From: Sphingomonadaceae bacterium
GTDB lineage: Bacteria > Pseudomonadota > Alphaproteobacteria > Sphingomonadales > Sphingomonadaceae
Assembly (NCBI GenBank): GCA_947442095.1
Contig: CANEVG010000102.1
Coordinates: forward strand, 1-10,066
Length of the DNA: 10,066 nt
Reading direction: 5' to 3'
Below are positions 9,272 to 10,066 of the stretch, piece after piece; within the stretch, counting starts at the first letter, position 1; every line of letters starts with the position of its first letter. A program made the translations under genes and the position numbers. Under the pieces are notes generated by a model. It did no database searches, had not been told where the DNA came from, and was given only the letters and a program-made list of their open reading frames with translations.

Positions 9272-9332
9272 AAGCAATTGTACCGGAATGCATCAGGGCC
9301 GGGGATGTTCCTTCGTAGGCCCGCAAGTGGTT

Positions 9333-9361
9333 TTGCAATTGGCGAGCAGCTTTTCTATGCT
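9333..9361 (+). promoter_or_regulatory. Sigma70-like promoter of the protochlorophyllide reductase gene
   Basis: TTGCAA (9333-9338) and TATGCT (9356-9361) are separated by the ideal 17 bases. Transcription would begin near 9368, leaving a leader of about 35 bases that contains the ribosome binding site. No PpsR/CrtJ-type TGT-N12-ACA site is visible in the intergenic region. Confidence 0.55.
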
Positions 9362-9388
9362 CGACGGCCTTTCGCCCGTTCCTCCAGC

Positions 9389-9393
9389 AGGAG
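9389..9393 (+). promoter_or_regulatory. Ribosome binding site fixing the GTG start of the reductase
   Basis: AGGAG, within AGGAGAG, ends nine bases before the GTG at 9403. It decides the start: no in-frame ATG lies between the stop-free upstream region and the Rossmann motif, and the GTG gives the short N-terminus (MSEDVTP) expected for this enzyme. Confidence 0.75.
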
Positions 9394-9402
9394 AGTTTTG
9401 TT

Positions 9403-10066
9403 GTGTCAGAGGATGTTACCCCGACCGTGATCGTGACCGGCGCGTCCTCGGGCATTGGCCTTTACGCCACCAAGGCACTTGTCGACCGGGGCTGGCAGGT
9501 GATCATGGCCTGCCGCGATCTGGCAAAGGCGAAGGCGGCGGCGGATGGGCTGGGCATTGCGCCCGATCACATCTTGCTGGAACACATCGATCTGGGTTCG
9601 CAGGCCAGCGTGCGCGATTTCGCCGCGCGCTTCGCCGCAAGCGGGCTGCCTCTTCATGCGATGGTGTGCAACGCCGCGGTCTATCTGCCGCTGCTCAAGG
9701 AGCCGGCGCGCTCGCCCGAGGGCTATGAAATCAGCGTGGCGACCAACCATTTCGGCCATTTCCTGCTGAGCCATTTGCTGCTGCCCCGGCTGGAGCCATT
9801 GAACGGCGCGGCGCCGCGCCTGATCACGCTGGGGACGGTGACGGCCAATTCCGAGGAGTTCGGCGGCAAGGTGCCGATCCCCGCGCCCGCCGATCTGGGC
9901 AATCTGCAAGGCCTGGAGGCGGGCTTCAAGGCGCCGGTTGCGATGATTGACGGCAAGGCCTTCAAGCCGGGCAAGGCCTACAAGGACAGCAAGCTTTGCA
10001 ACATGATCATGAACCGGGAATTTCACCGGCGCTATCACGGCGAAACGGGCGTGGTGTTAAACACGC
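9403..10066 (+). CDS. por: Light-dependent protochlorophyllide oxidoreductase (3' end outside window)
   Basis: Catalyses the light-driven, NADPH-dependent reduction of protochlorophyllide to chlorophyllide in (bacterio)chlorophyll synthesis. The 221 codons present cover about two thirds of the usual 320 or so residues. The NADPH-binding TGASSGIG is at 12-19, followed by ACRD at 36-39. CNAAVYLPLLKEP (89-101) and SVATNHFGHFLL (111-122) are characteristic of this enzyme rather than of general short-chain dehydrogenases. So are the GTVTAN loop (144-149) and the GFKAPVAMIDGKAFKPGKAY stretch (174-193). The catalytic YKDSK puts Tyr193 and Lys197 at the same numbers as in cyanobacterial enzymes, and Cys37, Cys89 and Cys199 are also kept. 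Expression starts at a GTG with a good ribosome binding site. Base composition looks like that of the neighbours, so any transfer from cyanobacteria is old. A paralogue with changed function cannot be excluded without the C-terminus, but every visible key residue is intact. Confidence 0.93.
   Translation, partial: MSEDVTPTVIVTGASSGIGLYATKALVDRGWQVIMACRDLAKAKAAADGLGIAPDHILLEHIDLGSQASVRDFAARFAASGLPLHAMVCNAAVYLPLLKEPARSPEGYEISVATNHFGHFLLSHLLLPRLEPLNGAAPRLITLGTVTANSEEFGGKVPIPAPADLGNLQGLEAGFKAPVAMIDGKAFKPGKAYKDSKLCNMIMNREFHRRYHGETGVVLNT

Larger units (their letters stand above)
9144..9402. promoter_or_regulatory. Divergent control region between the pump operon and the reductase gene
   Basis: This 259-base stretch separates the leftward pump operon from the rightward reductase and must hold promoters for both. 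The rightward promoter is clear (9333-9361). For the leftward operon, TAAGAT (9265-9260) is the best -10 candidate, but I find no good -35 for it. It sits exactly in the spacer of an inverted repeat. An open reading frame continues through much of this region on the minus strand, but it is not credible coding sequence. Confidence 0.6.

Noticed and set aside
9144..9402. PpsR/CrtJ binding site (TGT-N12-ACA) expected for photosynthesis genes
   Set aside because: The only ACA trinucleotides on the plus strand lie near 9155-9163 with no TGT correctly spaced before them, so no site is visible.
9144..9455. 104-codon N-terminal extension of the outer-membrane factor frame
   Set aside because: It would bury the lipoprotein signal and lipobox inside the protein, and it overlaps the start of the divergent reductase gene.
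9403..10066. Calling the right-edge gene a generic short-chain dehydrogenase
   Set aside because: The stretches around residues 89-101, 144-149 and 174-200 are specific to light-dependent protochlorophyllide reductases, beyond the shared TGxxxGxG and YxxxK motifs.

Overview
The window suggests an alphaproteobacterium of the Sphingomonadales (Sphingomonas, Erythrobacter or Sandarakinorhabdus-like), probably an aerobic anoxygenic phototroph. This is inference. The DNA is GC-rich, with the strong codon-position bias that gives long meaningless antisense frames. It carries a large TonB-dependent receptor of the Xanthomonas/Caulobacter type next to a tryptophan-halogenase-like flavoenzyme, a pairing common in sphingomonads, Caulobacter relatives and xanthomonads. 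It also carries a light-dependent protochlorophyllide oxidoreductase, an enzyme typical of cyanobacteria and plants that is known in some aerobic anoxygenic phototrophs.

Layout, left to right. Positions 1-1174 (minus) hold most of a flavin-dependent halogenase gene whose 3' end lies outside the window. Positions 1175-1282 are intergenic and contain a strong intrinsic terminator for the receptor gene. Positions 1283-4261 (minus) encode a 992-residue TonB-dependent receptor. Upstream of it, at 4312-4350, is a sigma70-like promoter overlapped by two near-identical LacI-type palindromes. Positions 4398-9143 (minus) are a compact four-gene operon, transcribed as outer-membrane factor, membrane fusion protein, ABC ATPase and MacB-type permease. 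All three junctions overlap by 1-4 bases. Positions 9144-9402 are a divergent control region. From 9403 to the right edge (plus) lie the first 221 codons of the light-dependent protochlorophyllide reductase.

The genes form three units. The receptor and halogenase look like a nutrient-uptake locus that is probably repressed by a LacI-family sugar-responsive regulator. The four-gene operon should build a complete tripartite MacAB-TolC-like pump spanning both membranes. The reductase makes chlorophyllide a from protochlorophyllide in light and is not sensitive to oxygen. It shares its upstream region with the pump operon. A functional link, such as tetrapyrrole export, is possible but speculative. 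The two genes cut by the window edges (halogenase and reductase) were read directly from the DNA.

I saw no tRNA, rRNA, insertion sequence, CRISPR array or origin. No gene-free stretch exceeds 300 bases.
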